The notes beneath the pieces were generated by a model. That model was not told the origin of the DNA. It ran no database searches and saw only the letters and a program-made list of their open reading frames with translations. A DNA stretch of 64,000 nucleotides from Paguma larvata. Its lineage: Eukaryota > Chordata > Mammalia > Carnivora > Viverridae. The stretch spans positions 47,272,960-47,336,959 of the forward strand of contig CM057839.1 in NCBI GenBank assembly GCA_030068075.1, in the 5' to 3' direction. Position numbers and translations under genes: made by a program. Shown here in pieces: positions 1 to 11,774 of this stretch (positions within the stretch are counted from its first letter, which is position 1; each line of letters begins with the position of its first letter).

Positions 1-719
1 AAAATCTACCTTCTATATATCAATCAGGGAATAAAGAACCGAGTTCAAGTAAGTGGGTTTAAAGCAAAGAGAGCATAGGAGGCCGAGCCCAGGAAAAGGA
101 GAATCTAAAACATAGTCACAGGCTCCCTTAGGAGATTGCAAGCTCAATTGCAGACAAGGATAAAACTCTAATGTCTAACAAGCCAACTTGGACAGATGTT
201 CAGAAGACACCACTGATTAAAGGGTACTTGTTTAGCTGAAAAGTTAATTCACTCTGATAGATGAGTACTTCACTGCAAATGAAAATTTCATTTTGCTTTA
301 TATTAACACCTTCCATAGCTAATTTGAAACTAACTAAATTTGATGCTACTTTTTTCTGGACTATTTTCAACAACTCAGAAAGCGATTTTAATTTTAAATG
401 CTATTTTCCTTGAAGTGGAAAGAGAAAATTAATACTCTTTAATCTTTTTGTATTTTAGAACAATTAAGAAATTCTACCTACCTCTATCAATTTTATGTTC
501 TAGTTCTTCAGGAAACAATACAAACATTATCATATACAAACACATAACAATCTAATATTTGTTGCAATTCCCTGAATAATATAATGCTCTGAATATCTAA
601 CATTTCCATCTTTTGTGCAATACATGAATTCTAATGTATAAATATGAAGTGGGATTTGGACCACAATTTTACCACAAATTAGAATCTTGAATATATTAAC
701 GTAATTGTCAACTTTAAAG
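1..719. other. AT-rich stretch, nothing recognised
   Basis: No repeat family, gene or RNA signature was recognised. The short minus-strand ORF near 530-736 has no family resemblance and is of the length expected by chance in AT-rich DNA. Confidence 0.5.
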
Positions 720-729
720 AGATATTTTA

Positions 730-931
730 AGGGCACTGGGGTGGTTCAGATGGTTAATCATCTGACTTCAGCTCAGGTCATGATTTAATGGTTTGTGGGT
801 TCGAGCCCCACTTCAGGCTCTATGCTAACAGCTCGGAGCCTGGACCCTGCTTCTGATTCTCTGTCTCCCTCTCTCTCTGCCCCTCCCCCACTCCCACTCT
901 GTCTCACTCTCTCAAAAATAACATTAAAATA
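730..931 (+). mobile_element. tRNA-derived CanSINE (felid type)
   Basis: The tRNA-like head with gttcgagcccc, the body with gctcggagcctgg, the TC-rich segment and an A-rich end are in the expected order. It is flanked by a 10-bp duplication (agatatttta) at 720-729 and 932-941, the mark of L1-type target-primed insertion. The head is mutated (cactggggtggttcag), so it is an older copy. SINEs encode no protein and move using L1 enzymes. Confidence 0.93.
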
Positions 932-941
932 AGATATTTTA

Positions 942-1640
942 CAAGAAATAAACATTAAAAATTTTTTAAAAAAATATTTTACATTGTATTTTCTAACATT
1001 ATAAAAATAATTATTGGAACAATGATAGAACAGATAGAAGCCCCAATGAATAAACAACTTTTAACAAGTCAGATACAATGTGAAAAAGCATGTAGTAAAA
1101 AAAAAAAACGTAAATATATAATTTGGGGCACAGAGTTGCATTAAAACTAAACTCAAAGTCAATATTAAGAAAAAAATCATTTATTTTGGCAAAAATATAA
1201 ATATGTAATTGTAGTCCCAGATAAAGTTGTATTTTTAGTTGTTGCCATAGTATTTTCCCCAAGGAAGTAGTAATAGATCATTCAACAACACATTTATCAG
1301 TGATGATACTTCGCAATCATGCAAACCTCAAACCAACAGGAATTCAGGGAGAAACTAAGTAGCTTTGCCATTTACTTACAGAGTATCACAAATCAAAAGT
1401 ACCCCTTCTTCTGTTTTCCTTTCTCTCTCCTTTTTCTCATCACACCCAGAAGAGGTGATAGAGCACTACCCATCCCAGGCTGCACTAACTAGCTCTCCCT
1501 TTTGAACAAAGGATTTATTTCCTCAGCCGCTGGAAGCTTCCAGCCCATGGCCCTCACCTGTCAGCCCTCTCCAGTAACTGCCTCAGTGGAACACACCTGT
1601 TTTTGCTTACCCCCTTACAGTTACTTTTTCCCCTTTCCAT
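942..1640. other. AT-rich non-coding stretch
   Basis: Nothing is recognised beyond A-rich runs near 955-975 and 1099-1108. The minus-strand ORFs 785-1057 and 1011-1262 are shadows of the SINE and of AT-rich sequence. Confidence 0.45.
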
Positions 1641-1644
1641 CTCC

Positions 1645-1706
1645 AGTGCCATAAATGGTGCCTAACCTGTAGTATCTGCTCAATAATTATTTGTCAAATA
1701 AATCTA
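1645..1706 (+). repeat. Probable L2/MIR 3' end
   Basis: The order 'gtgcctaacctgtagtatctgctcaat' (split reading: gtgcctaacct, gtagtatctgctcaat, aattatttgtcaaataa) resembles the conserved end shared by L2 and MIR elements (gtgcctggcacatagtaggtgctcaataaatatttg). It is short and diverged, so the family is uncertain. Confidence 0.45.
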
Positions 1707-2087
1707 TATAGATTCATTTTTGTTCCACTCAAGTGAAATATTGTTTAGATAAATTTCCTCCAGTTATATCATTCTGACACATGCTTGTCATCGATGAATC
1801 TGTAGAATTGCCTCCACTGGTGTTTCGAACTGAAAGGAGAACTGCCATCCTACTTCTCTTATTCTATTCTCCACGAAGAGCAAAGCATTCTTTATTAATG
1901 TGTAGGAAAACAATGACTTTTGGCCACAGAGTTGAAAGTTTCTGTGTAGCACATTGACAACTAATACCTCAGAGTTTAAGTTTCAAGTTTAAGCTACTTT
2001 ACACCAAGCTTACTCAAGTGATTTTATATCAGTTTGCAATCCAGGACGTTCATTGACACAGGTGCAGGGGATAAATTCCAAACGTAA

Positions 2088-2252
2088 TGAACTAACACTT
2101 ATTGAGCACCTACAATATGGCGAGCGCCTGCAATATGATGTTTATTTCTTTTAAAATATGTCTCTCATAATCCCTGCAATAATCCTGCAGAACTGAGTGT
2201 CTATCCATTTGCAGAGGAAGATCACGGAGCTCTGTGAAGGGAAGCAAAAGTC
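2088..2252 (-). repeat. MIR SINE, antisense
   Basis: Reads as an inverted MIR: acacttattgagcacctac at 2096 onward, then ctcataatccctgcaataatcc, then the tttgcagaggaag segment corresponding to the inverted tcatctgtaaaa core. MIRs are ancient tRNA-derived elements found throughout mammals. The copy is heavily diverged. Confidence 0.7.
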
Positions 2253-2255
2253 CAT

Positions 2256-2860
2256 ATCCAAATATGACTCTCTCCATTTAAAGTCTTTAATCTTTTTATA
2301 ATTCCTCACCAAATTAGCAAACTTAGGTATTTAAACCTCTATTCAGGCAAATTTAACTCCCTGGGATCCCTAGCAAACCATTCATTTCTGAAAATATATT
2401 TGTTTGGCAAATTCAAATTCCATTGCGATGACTATGTGAAACTGAATTGTTAATCTGTTTTTTTTTCTCAATTTGCTGTTTTCTATCAGACAGACATAAA
2501 TCCCATAATCTTCAGCATTATTTCTATGATTATATTCAACTTAGTTACCTTGTTTTCTGTACTTCAACATAGACGTGTATAAGTCAACCTTGCATTTGAA
2601 AAAAACAAAAGTATTACACATCTTAGAGTACTTGCATTCCCCAGAAATGTCCAAATTCTAAGTAATATTTATGATAGTTTATAAAATTCTCCTATACTTT
2701 TGTTTTCCTTCCACATTTTAGATGTAAGAATTATTCAGTTTTCTTCCTCCCCCAAAGTTTTTAGGCTATTCTATTTCTAACAAATTAAACATATGATTTA
2801 TTTTTTCTTCTTGATAATTCTAACCTCTCCAACTTCCCTTTTAAAATAATTCTGCTACAT
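2256..2860. other. AT-rich non-coding stretch
   Basis: No repeat or gene could be recognised. The sequence is AT-rich with short T runs (about 2459-2466). Confidence 0.45.
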
Positions 2861-2879
2861 TAATTGGTGTTGGCAAAAC

Positions 2880-3130
2880 TTCTGGATTGATATCAGCTAC
2901 AGATTTCATTAACATACTGTTTTCTCCATCTTCCAGATCATTAATTAAGTTGTTAAATAAGATCAGACCCAACACGGATCCCTGTGGCACTCCGTTAAAT
3001 ACATTGACATTTTGTTTGTTATACTTCAGTCAGTTTTATATCCACAAGGCTTTGCTTTTATCCAAGTCAATTTGAATTTTTTATCACTACTCCATGACAC
3101 TCTATGAAATATTTTATTTGCTACTTTAAG
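2880..3130 (-). mobile_element. Ancient CR1/L3-type LINE reverse-transcriptase fossil
   Basis: Read on the minus strand, 2976-2993 encodes G-V-P-Q-G-S, followed in the same frame by V-L-G, L-F and I-N-D-L-E-D at 2928-2945. This is the order of the fingers/palm motif of non-LTR reverse transcriptases. Upstream on that strand a W-I-K-A patch also fits the family. Frame breaks flank the motif, and the expected catalytic F-A-D-D further on is degenerate (V-A-D-I). The family is inferred from the motif wording; L3/CR1 is the likeliest mammalian source. Confidence 0.7.
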
Positions 3131-3964
3131 TAGATATATTCCATATTCTTGACATTACTGGCTTCTGTACAATATTCTGTGGGAAAAGTAGTTGAAATTA
3201 TTTCAAAATTGTGGATTTTTAATTTATGATTGCTTTAATACCAAAATCCCCAGGTATTTTCCTCTTGCTATCTCTGTGCTTTATTGCTTTCAAGTAGTGT
3301 GAGTTTTTACTCAATTATGTATTTTCTGAGATCCCCTATTTTCTTTCAAAATGCAGGTTCCTTTCTAATTCTTTATCCCTTTTCCAACAAAAAAAGTTTC
3401 ATTGATGATTTCCTTCTTACTAAATTATCCATGATATCTAGACTCATGGGAGCAAGTTCTATCACATACTTTGGTGTTGAATTTATTTTTCCATAATTTC
3501 TTCAATCTTTATTTTTCAAATTAAATATCTGCTAATTTACCAGAAAACATAGTTTCTGTTATTGATCCTAACCAACTAATGTCCATTTAAAATAAATTGT
3601 ATGTAAATTTATCCATTGAAGTTAACACTTGGTTGAATTTCTCTGTCTTCTTATCCTACAAAACTTATGCTAAAATATTATTTATTCAAAGATTGAATTT
3701 ATAATTGCATAATAAAATGACATTCTATCATTTTCCAAATTTTAAATCCATTTTTATACCTCGAATCTGAATAATGGAATATGTTTCTTCCTTTCAAAAG
3801 AGATTATAAAAATCTATTTATTCAATATATTAAAATAAATTTTCTTTTATATAATATTTCTCATAGAATCATCTACTATTAAATTGAAAATAAGAAATTA
3901 GTTAATTCATAGAAGACGTAATTTTTTAGCATAATTATACCTTTTTTTCTAAAGATTTATGTTC
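3131..3964. other. Strongly AT-rich non-coding stretch
   Basis: Nothing certain. More of the decayed LINE may continue here, but no motif can be followed. The plus-strand ORF 3284-3496 has no recognisable domain. Confidence 0.4.
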
Positions 3965-4191
3965 CTCGACAACAGTTTTGGCAATGATTTTCTTTAGATC
4001 TGACTCCAAAAGCATAGGCAACAAAAGCAAGAATAAAGAAATGGACTACCTCAAGTTAAAAACCTTCTGTACAACAAAGGACAGCATCAATAAAATGAAA
4101 AGGCAACCTTCTGAAGGGGGAACATATTTGTAAATCATATAAGCAACGAGAAGTTAATGTCCAAAAAATACTAACAAAACTTATGGGCAGA

Positions 4192-4494
<303 letters not shown>

Positions 4495-4956
4495 CAATTC
4501 TGATCAAAAATAGGCAGATGATCTGAATAGACATTTCTCCAAAGAAGACCTACAGAAAACCAACAAGCATATGAATGCATGCTCAAAATCACTAATCATC
4601 AGAGAAATGAAAGTCAAAATCACAATATCACACACAGCTGTTAAAATGGAAATCATTAATAAGACAAGAAATAACAACTATTGGTAAGAATGCGGAGAAA
4701 ACGGAACCTTTATGCACTATTAGTGGGAATGTAAATTGGCACAGACATTATTGAAAACAGTATGGAGCTTCCTTAAAAAATTAAAGCTAGAACCTATCTT
4801 ATGTTCCAGCATTTCCACTCTTGGGTACTTATCCAAAGAAAATAAAAACGCTAACTAGAAATTATATATGGACCCCCATGTACATTGAGCATTATATACA
4901 ATAGCCAAGATATGGAAACAACCTAAGTGCCTACAGATGGATAAATAAAGAAACTA

Positions 4957-4958
<2 letters not shown>

Positions 4959-4995
<37 letters not shown>
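4959..4995. repeat. (CA)n microsatellite
   Basis: About 18 uninterrupted dinucleotide units within the L1 3' end. Confidence 0.97.
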
Positions 4996-4997
<2 letters not shown>

Positions 4998-5580
4998 TAC
5001 AAGGAACTACTACTGAGCCATAATAAAGGATGAACATTTGCATTTGAAAAAACACAGACAGACATTGAGGGCATTATGCTAAGTGAAGTAAGTCATACAG
5101 AGAAATACAAATACCATATAATTTTACTTACGTGTGGAATAATACATGGATACACACACAAATAAATCAAAACACAACACAACAAAACCTACCAAACAAA
5201 AAAAGTCAAACCCATAGATACAGAGAACAGATTGGTGGTTGCCAGAGGAAAGAGGGGTGTGGTATGTGAAATAGAAGAAGGGAATCAAATGATTGGACGT
5301 TATACCAAAGTGGGAGTTATGAGATACATAAGTCATGGAGATTTAGTATACAGTGTAGTAACTATAGTTAATAACATGCTATTGCATATCTAAAAGTTGC
5401 TAAGAAAGTAAACGTTAAACATTTTTATCACAAGAAAAAAAAATGTAACTATGTATGCTGACACATAGTAGTGGGACTTACTGTGGTTAATTTTTTCCCA
5501 GGGTACACAAAGATCGAATCATTATTTTGTAACCTGAAACTAATACAACGTTACATGTCCATTATACCTCATTGAAAATA

Positions 5581-6516
5581 AGTGAGTAAGTTAACACTTA
5601 GGCACTCCAACATCTTATATTTTAACAGTTCGTCTTGCACTAATACACAAGCACTGAGGACTCCACAATGGAGGAGACACAAGTTGCCATTGACAGGAGA
5701 GGATAATGTTGATAACTTAACAGAGAAGAACATGAACCGGAGAATAATATGAATTAAACTTTGGTTCTTACAGAGTGGATCCCAGAAGAAAATCAAACCA
5801 GCTGGACCAGCAGAAACTTTCAGAGGCTCCAAAGTTTGCAGCATAAGATGACAGGAGGACCAGGCAAACAGGAAGATTAACCTTCCTATTGACTAGGATT
5901 ATGGGTTTCTTCTCCTCCAACTTTCAACCTGCAATTTCCCCAGCTTTCTTCAGGGGTAGACATATTTTCTGGAACATTTTCAGCTTGATTTCTCTAAGGG
6001 ACGCAAAAAAATGGGCGTGAGACATCAAATTTTAAAACCGGAAAAATATCACCGTGAGAAATGGATAACCAAGCTTCCCCTTTTAGCTTGGCTTACAAAA
6101 TCCCTGCACTAAGACCAATACTTGCAACATTCAGAAGGTTTATTCCTAGGAAAAACTGAGCTGCCCGAGGGAAGACCTCTAGACCCTGATATATGTAGAT
6201 TCCACTTACGATACAAGCCAGTAACCAATCATCATTTGTACATTGGTAGAATAGCCTAACTGTTGACACACCCAAAATAGAATTTTCAAGAAATATGATT
6301 AAAAAGCCAATAGAGGATGCGAGAGGGAATCTTTCAACACTAAAGACATCCCAAAATACATTATGATAGCAGAACTCTGATGAATATAAATAGAAGGATC
6401 TAGAAGAAAGAACTGCTAAAATCTGTTTTACATGTCAGAATGTAATAGTGAATGTTCATTTAGAACAAATAACTGTGAGCTATTAAAAATATAGAACAAG
6501 AAAAGGCTCTTAAAAA
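5581..6516. other. Non-coding stretch, nothing recognised
   Basis: Mixed composition, slightly GC-richer around 5760-6250. The minus-strand ORFs 5569-5844 and 6093-6275 show no recognisable family. An old repeat is possible but none could be named. Confidence 0.4.
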
Positions 6517-6720
6517 GCCTGGGTGGCTCAGTCAGTTAACCACCGTCCAACTTCAGCTCAGGTTATGATTTCACGGTCTGTGAGTTCGAGCCCCTTATTG
6601 GGCTCTGTGCTGACAGCTCAGAGCGTAGAGCCTGCTTCAGATTCTGTATCTCCCTCCCTCTCTGTCCCTCCCCCACTCACACTCTGTCTCTTAAAAATAA
6701 ATACATATTAAAATTTTAAA
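6517..6720 (+). mobile_element. CanSINE
   Basis: Head gcctgggtggctcagtcag, gagttcgagcccc, gtgctgacagctcagagcg and an A/T-rich tail. The first few bases of the head are missing. Flanking A-rich DNA obscures any target-site duplication. Confidence 0.93.
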
Positions 6721-7024
6721 AAATTAAAAATTTATAAAAATAGAAAGGTAAGAATTTAAAAATATCAAATGTGATGGCTAAAACTCAGAATTTCCTAAAA
6801 TTAAAAAAAAAATAATGAAAGACCAAAAGGTTAAAAAAATGAGAGAACTAATAAGACAATTGGGAATCATATCTAAGTATCAAATAATAAAGATGGAAAA
6901 AAGGAACAGGAAAAAATATTAGGAATATTGATTTATTAAAGCAAAAAAAAAAAAAATTCCAGAACTGAAGGACATGTCTTAGTCTAAAATTTCCACTGAG
7001 TGGCAATTTCAATGTACAATAACA

Positions 7025-7154
7025 ATGATGATACAGGAGTGCTGATATATAGGGGCACATGTCCCCCGATTTTTATAGTAGCACTTTTGACAATAGCCAA
7101 ATCATGGAAAGAGACTAAGTGTCCATTAACTGATGAATGGATAAAGAAGATGTG

Positions 7155-7201
<47 letters not shown>

Positions 7202-7560
7202 CATACAGTGGAATACTATGCGACAATGAGAAAAAATGAAATCTGGCCATGTGTAGCAACATGGATGGAACTGGAGGGTATTATGCTGAGTGAAATAAGT
7301 CAGAGAAAGACAGATGCCATATGTTTCCATGCATAGGTGGACTTTGTGAGACTTAACAGAAAACCAGGAGGGAGGGAAAGAGGGGAAAGAAAAAAGACAC
7401 AGAGAGGGAGGGAGACAAAACATAAGAGACTCTTAAATACTAAGAACAAACCGAGGGTTGAGGGGGGTTGGGAAGGTGGAGAGTGAGTGACGGGTACAGG
7501 TTGGGTTGAGCCCTGGGTGTTGTATGGAAACCAATTTGACAATAAAAAAATTGAAAAATT
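7025..7560 (+). mobile_element. Carnivore L1 3' end
   Basis: Sense 3' terminal L1: 'gtgctgatatataggggcac', 'caatagccaaatcatggaaag', 'tgaatggataaagaagatgtgg', a TA repeat, 'acatggatggaactggaggg', 'aaataagtcagagaaagacag', then the purine-rich stretch and 'cataagagactcttaaatac' typical of carnivore L1 3'UTRs. It ends in caataaaaaaattg near 7550. It is less diverged than the copies at 3965 and 12645 and 5'-truncated to about 0.5 kb. Confidence 0.9.
7159..7197. repeat. (TA)n microsatellite
   Basis: About 19 TA units inside the L1 3' end, at the site where L1 copies commonly carry simple repeats. The 'YIYIYI' ORFs on both strands come from it. Confidence 0.97.
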
Positions 7561-7821
7561 ATATAATAAAAAATGATCATAATGGTGACACCATATTATC
7601 AATATGAAATTTCTAAACATGAGGATTTAGTCAATGTCTTAAAGCTTTCAGAGAAAAAAGTATCAAAATTTGTTGCAAACAAATTATTGAAAATCAGACT
7701 TGCCTGAGTTTTCCAAACACAATGTTGAATGGTAGTACAACGAAAAGCAATAATTTGAAATACAACACTGGGTACAGATATTCTCTACATAAAATGTTTT
7801 TGTTTTTGTTTTTTTTCCAAT

Positions 7822-8281
7822 TTCATTAGTTTCTCATGTTGTATAAGAAATCTCTACAAATGAAGTTGTTTAAAACAATAGAAATGTATTTTCTCACAAT
7901 TTGTGGAGGTCAGAAATCTCAAGTCAAGTTTCAGGGACACTCTCCCTCTTATGGTTCTAGGGGAGAATCCTTGTCTCTTCCAGTTTGTGGTGGCTCCAGG
8001 CATTCCCGGTTTGGGACTGCACGGCTCCAGTCTCTGCTTCCATCTTGACATAATTTTCTCCTCTCTTCTGAGATTCAAGTTTCCATATGGCTTCCTCTTA
8101 CAAGGACACTTGTCGTTGAATTTAGGGACCATGTTAAACGCAGAATGATCTCATCTCTAGATCCTCAACTTAGTTACATCTAGAAAGATTATTTTTCAAA
8201 AAACAAAAATCACATTCACTGTTTATGAGAGTTTAGACATAGACATACCTTTTTGGGGGGCCACCATTCAATCCACTATAC
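7822..8281 (-). mobile_element. MaLR-type solo LTR (MST/MLT1 group)
   Basis: On the minus strand it runs from 'tatagtggattgaatggtgg' and 'ccccccaaaaaggtatg' through 'tccttgtaagaggaagcc' and 'aaccgggaatgcctggag' to 'gagaaaatacatttctattg' and 'tttaaacaacttc'. This is the known order of mammalian ERVL-MaLR LTRs. The LTR polyadenylation signal appears mutated (aataca for aataaa). No second LTR or internal region is seen, so it is a solo LTR. The ORFs here on both strands are incidental. Confidence 0.75.
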
Positions 8282-8670
8282 CTATCAAACCATTAAAAGG
8301 GTGCATATGTAAAACAAAAGCTTTTTAAACAAGTGAGAATTAGAAAATTGACTTCCCTTGCCCTCTTTCTTGGACTCTGATTGAGACTGTGCTGCATCAA
8401 ACAATGAATTAATCCCAGAAAAGTACTACAAACTACCTAGCAAACAAGGGTCTCGACAGAGAAGAATGTGAATAGAGATTCCAAAATGAAAGGACAGCCT
8501 CCTGGCATTAGCAGTGAACCAGGTCAGAGTACAAATGAAAGCAAGGTATAGTAGTGTGCTGAGGGGGAGGGTGCCAGGGGAAATAAAGGGCAATTTACAC
8601 ACTTGAGCGTTTTGAAACCACTGGTGGATGTCTGGCAGATCTGGTGAAAGAGCTGGAATACTGATGCAAG
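8282..8670. other. Non-coding stretch, nothing recognised
   Basis: Contains some GC-richer, repeat-like text around 8380-8640 but no family could be assigned. Confidence 0.35.
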
Positions 8671-8892
8671 TTTTTTTTTTTTTTTTTTTTAATGTTTATT
8701 TATTTTTGAGACAGAGAGAGACAGAGCATGAGTGGGGAGGGGCAAAGAGAGAGGGGGACACAGAATGTGAAGCAGGCTCCAGGCTCTGAGCTGTCAGCAC
8801 AGAGCCCGACTCGGGGCTTGAACTCACAGACTGCGAGATCATGACCTGAGCCGAAGTCGGACGCTCAACCGACTGAGCCACCCAGGCGCCCC
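8671..8892 (-). mobile_element. Full-length young CanSINE
   Basis: Inverted copy with a T run (inverted A-tail), tttatttatttttgagac, and an intact head ccgactgagccacccaggcgcccc split here as gactgagccacc and caggcgcccc. The duplication gcaagtttt flanks it at about 8666 and 8894. The body is very close to the copy at 56600-56805, implying late insertion in the felid lineage. Confidence 0.96.
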
Positions 8893-10289
8893 AGCAAGTT
8901 TTATAAATAAAATTAAGTGCATGAGGGAGAAATATTACCTCCAGAAAAAATAAAGAAATATGTAATAAAGAAAATGTTACACAACATGTTTTAGCTCAGA
9001 AGGAACTAAAGATAACACGAAACAGATACACGCTGACCACTGATTTAGCTAATAACTGATCAAACTTTACTCAGCTTCCACGATGGACCTATAGGTTCAC
9101 TCTAGACCACAGGACACTTACTAAAATGGCACCACCTTACACAGTTCTCTTTGAGTTCTGTTTCAAGAAAACTATAGTGATTAGCCCTCTTGTGCATAAT
9201 GTTAAGACATTCACATTAGTTGTGGGTGGTAGCAGGTACACTATGTGTGGTATAATCTAGAAGGAATCTGTTAGTGAGAATTTTAGAGTACTTGTTACCT
9301 TGACAACAACAGGCAATGCCTGGCTACTCAGCATGTGTTTCCACAGGATCCCAGGGAATTCCTCAGAGATTAATGATAGTTTGCTTGCTGAACCTGTATC
9401 TCTGAAATACTGGTTCTTATGTGAAACTGAATATATTTGCCTGTACTCTAATATAGTCTATGTTGCAAGTACAGGTGTTTTTATCTTAATTGTCTTTCAC
9501 CTTAATTTCTCACGTATTATAAATTACCTGCTCCGAATGAAGGCAGCATGACTTCTGAGAAGACACATTTAAATATATCATATGGCTGGGCAATTTCAGA
9601 AGATTGTATGCAGGTACACATGTGGGGGGTGTGTGTGTATGTATATGTGTTATGTGGTTATTTATTTCAGAAACTGATAAAACAGACATTTATATATGAT
9701 TAATTAATAAAAATTTTATTAAGTACACATGATGGCATCAAATCAAAGCCCAAAGGTTAATAAACTTAATTGAGGATTTTATCATCACAGTTCTGCAGCT
9801 GTTAATTTTGTGTGTCTTAAACGTTAGCACAGAAAGAAAGGATCTGAAATAAAAATCAAGACTGTCAAGACTCTACAACTTAAATTTGTGTCCAAATCAT
9901 AACAGATATTTAAAAAAGTGCAGATAAACCCTCAATATCACATATCTGAGGAAGACTGGCTCTCTGAAAGAGGAAATCTCATTACAAAGTACAATATAAA
10001 ATTTTCTCTACTTCGTAAAATATACTTCTGAAAACCCCTGCTATAGCATCATCATCATGAATAAATTAAACAATTATCAGAAAAAATTAGATTTGAGTGG
10101 CCACAGTCATTATGAATAAAAACAAGGGTTATTACTGATATTAAGTGGTTTATGTGGCACAATACATATTATTATTTTAAATGTTTAATAAAAATGGGCA
10201 CCATGCATAAAAATGGGCACTAACACCCATATCTTAGTTTCAGATAACCCGTCATCAGGGTTTTAGCAGGCAGTTTTTTGGTTCTTTAA
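8893..10289. other. AT-rich non-coding stretch
   Basis: A TG-rich patch lies at 9622-9650. Nothing else is recognised; the ORF 9300-9551 has no family resemblance. Confidence 0.45.
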
Positions 10290-10700
10290 CATGTTTCTGT
10301 CATGATAGCCTAGATGACGCTGTGGCAGCAACCAGACCAAAACAGAATTGGTTATCACAATCAAGTTTAATTTTGTTTATGATACATGTCCATCGTCTTG
10401 GCAAGGGCGCCTCTGCTCATGTTTGTCACTCAGTGTCTCAGGCTGCTGGTGGTCTCATCTGTAAGTGCTGCCATGATCGCAGAGATCCGGAAACAGCATC
10501 ACAGCAAAGCATTCTCAGGCTCTGAAAAGTTCTCCCTGGAACTCAGAGATGACGCTTCACACGCTTTCTGGACAAGTCACAGAACGAAGAGTAAGTTTGA
10601 GGGGCGTTGGTGTTATCCTCCCACAAATGGGAAACTGAATATTCGTGAACAAGAACTCTGTTTACCACATCCAGGAAACATACATTCTAATGGCTGTTTT
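10290..10700. other. GC-richer segment, unassigned
   Basis: Base composition rises sharply compared with the flanks, and two overlapping plus-strand ORFs (10322-10525, 10386-10706) occur. They show no recognised domain. It may be a diverged interspersed repeat such as a DNA transposon or LTR remnant, which cannot be decided by eye. Confidence 0.3.
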
Positions 10701-10721
10701 CTCTGATTCTTGTCCTTCTTC

Positions 10722-10795
10722 AATGTATGTGCTCATTCAGTGAACACTTATTGGCACTTTCTATGTACTTGGGAATGTAATGAGCTGTGGTAATG
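10722..10795 (-). repeat. Probable L2/MIR 3' end, antisense
   Basis: gctcattcagtgaacacttattgg followed by actttctatgtacttggg matches the inverted L2/MIR terminus (attcattcaacaaatatttattgagcacctactatgtgcc). Short and diverged. Confidence 0.45.
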
Positions 10796-11547
10796 TAGAA
10801 AAAAATATATAAATTATGTTAGTGGAGAAAAGCAAATACACAGGCAAATGTAAAATAATTTGTCTTTCTACAATCAATGTAATTATTTTATATTTCATAA
10901 AAACATATGGGTACACAAAAATACAGTATAAAAGAATATTGTATTGTTATCTTCACTTCCTAAGAAAGCTTATGTCCATGAAAATACTTTATGTTGTGAT
11001 TTACAACAGAAACAACAAAATCCCAAAGTGTTTGAAACAATAAAAGAGATATAGTACCTGATATATAAAGAGTGTTCCAAGGAGGACATGCTAATGTGTC
11101 ATCTATATTTGACTCAAAAACTCAATAAAATTTCTAGGAATCTGGCTTCTTTCTCTCTTCTATTCTACCATCTGGGTTTCCTGCTTCATCCTAGGGTTAT
11201 AGTCTCTGATAGTGAACAAATAGCTATAGTAACACCCACTGTATGTCTGAGTGCACTCCGTTTGGCCAGGAAAACAGTAATCATACAACCCTAGAATTTT
11301 CCAGCATATATATCTTACAATTTTATCACATTGAGTTGGTTCATGCCCCCCTTGTAGATCCGATATGCATTACTGATGGAATTTACACTGACTAGCTTAG
11401 ATGTAGATCCTGGGTAGAATTCCATTGTCCTAAACCACACAGGCTATGTGGAAAAAGGATGAATCTTCAATGAACCGAAATAGTTGCCATGAAAAGGGCA
11501 GTCATCACTATGATCAGTATACCATTATAATTTTTGCCTCTGAAATT
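10796..11547. other. AT-rich non-coding stretch
   Basis: No element recognised; the ORFs at 10816-11043 and 11088-11294 lack recognisable features. Confidence 0.45.
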
Positions 11548-11556
11548 TATCATGTT

Positions 11557-11765
11557 TTTTTGTAACTGCTTTCTAATGGTTATTTATTTTGAGAGAGAAA
11601 GAGTGAAAGTGGGGAAGGGGCGGAGAGAAAGGGAGAGAGAATTCCAAACAGGCTCTATACTCAACATGGAGCCCCATGGGGGGATTGATCCCACAACCGT
11701 GAGATCATTTCCTGAGCAGATATCAAAAGTCAGAAGCTTAACTGATTGAGTCATTCAGGCACCCC
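11557..11765 (-). mobile_element. CanSINE, antisense
   Basis: Inverted copy: ttatttattttgagagagaaag, then caggctctatactcaacatgg, gagatcatttcctgagcag, ending in gagtcattcaggcacccc. tatcatgtt at 11548-11556 and 11766-11774 is a likely target-site duplication. The body is diverged, indicating an older copy. Confidence 0.9.
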
Positions 11766-11774
11766 TATCATGTT

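Noticed and set aside
730..931. tRNA gene, because of the gttcgagcccc B-box-like word
   Set aside because: The head is a SINE derived from tRNA, without an acceptor stem or intact cloverleaf, and is followed by the SINE body and tail.
6523..6711. Recurring ORF beginning M-A-Q-S-V, seen at about twelve places on both strands
   Set aside because: It is the same frame of the tRNA-derived SINE read again and again, not a protein family.
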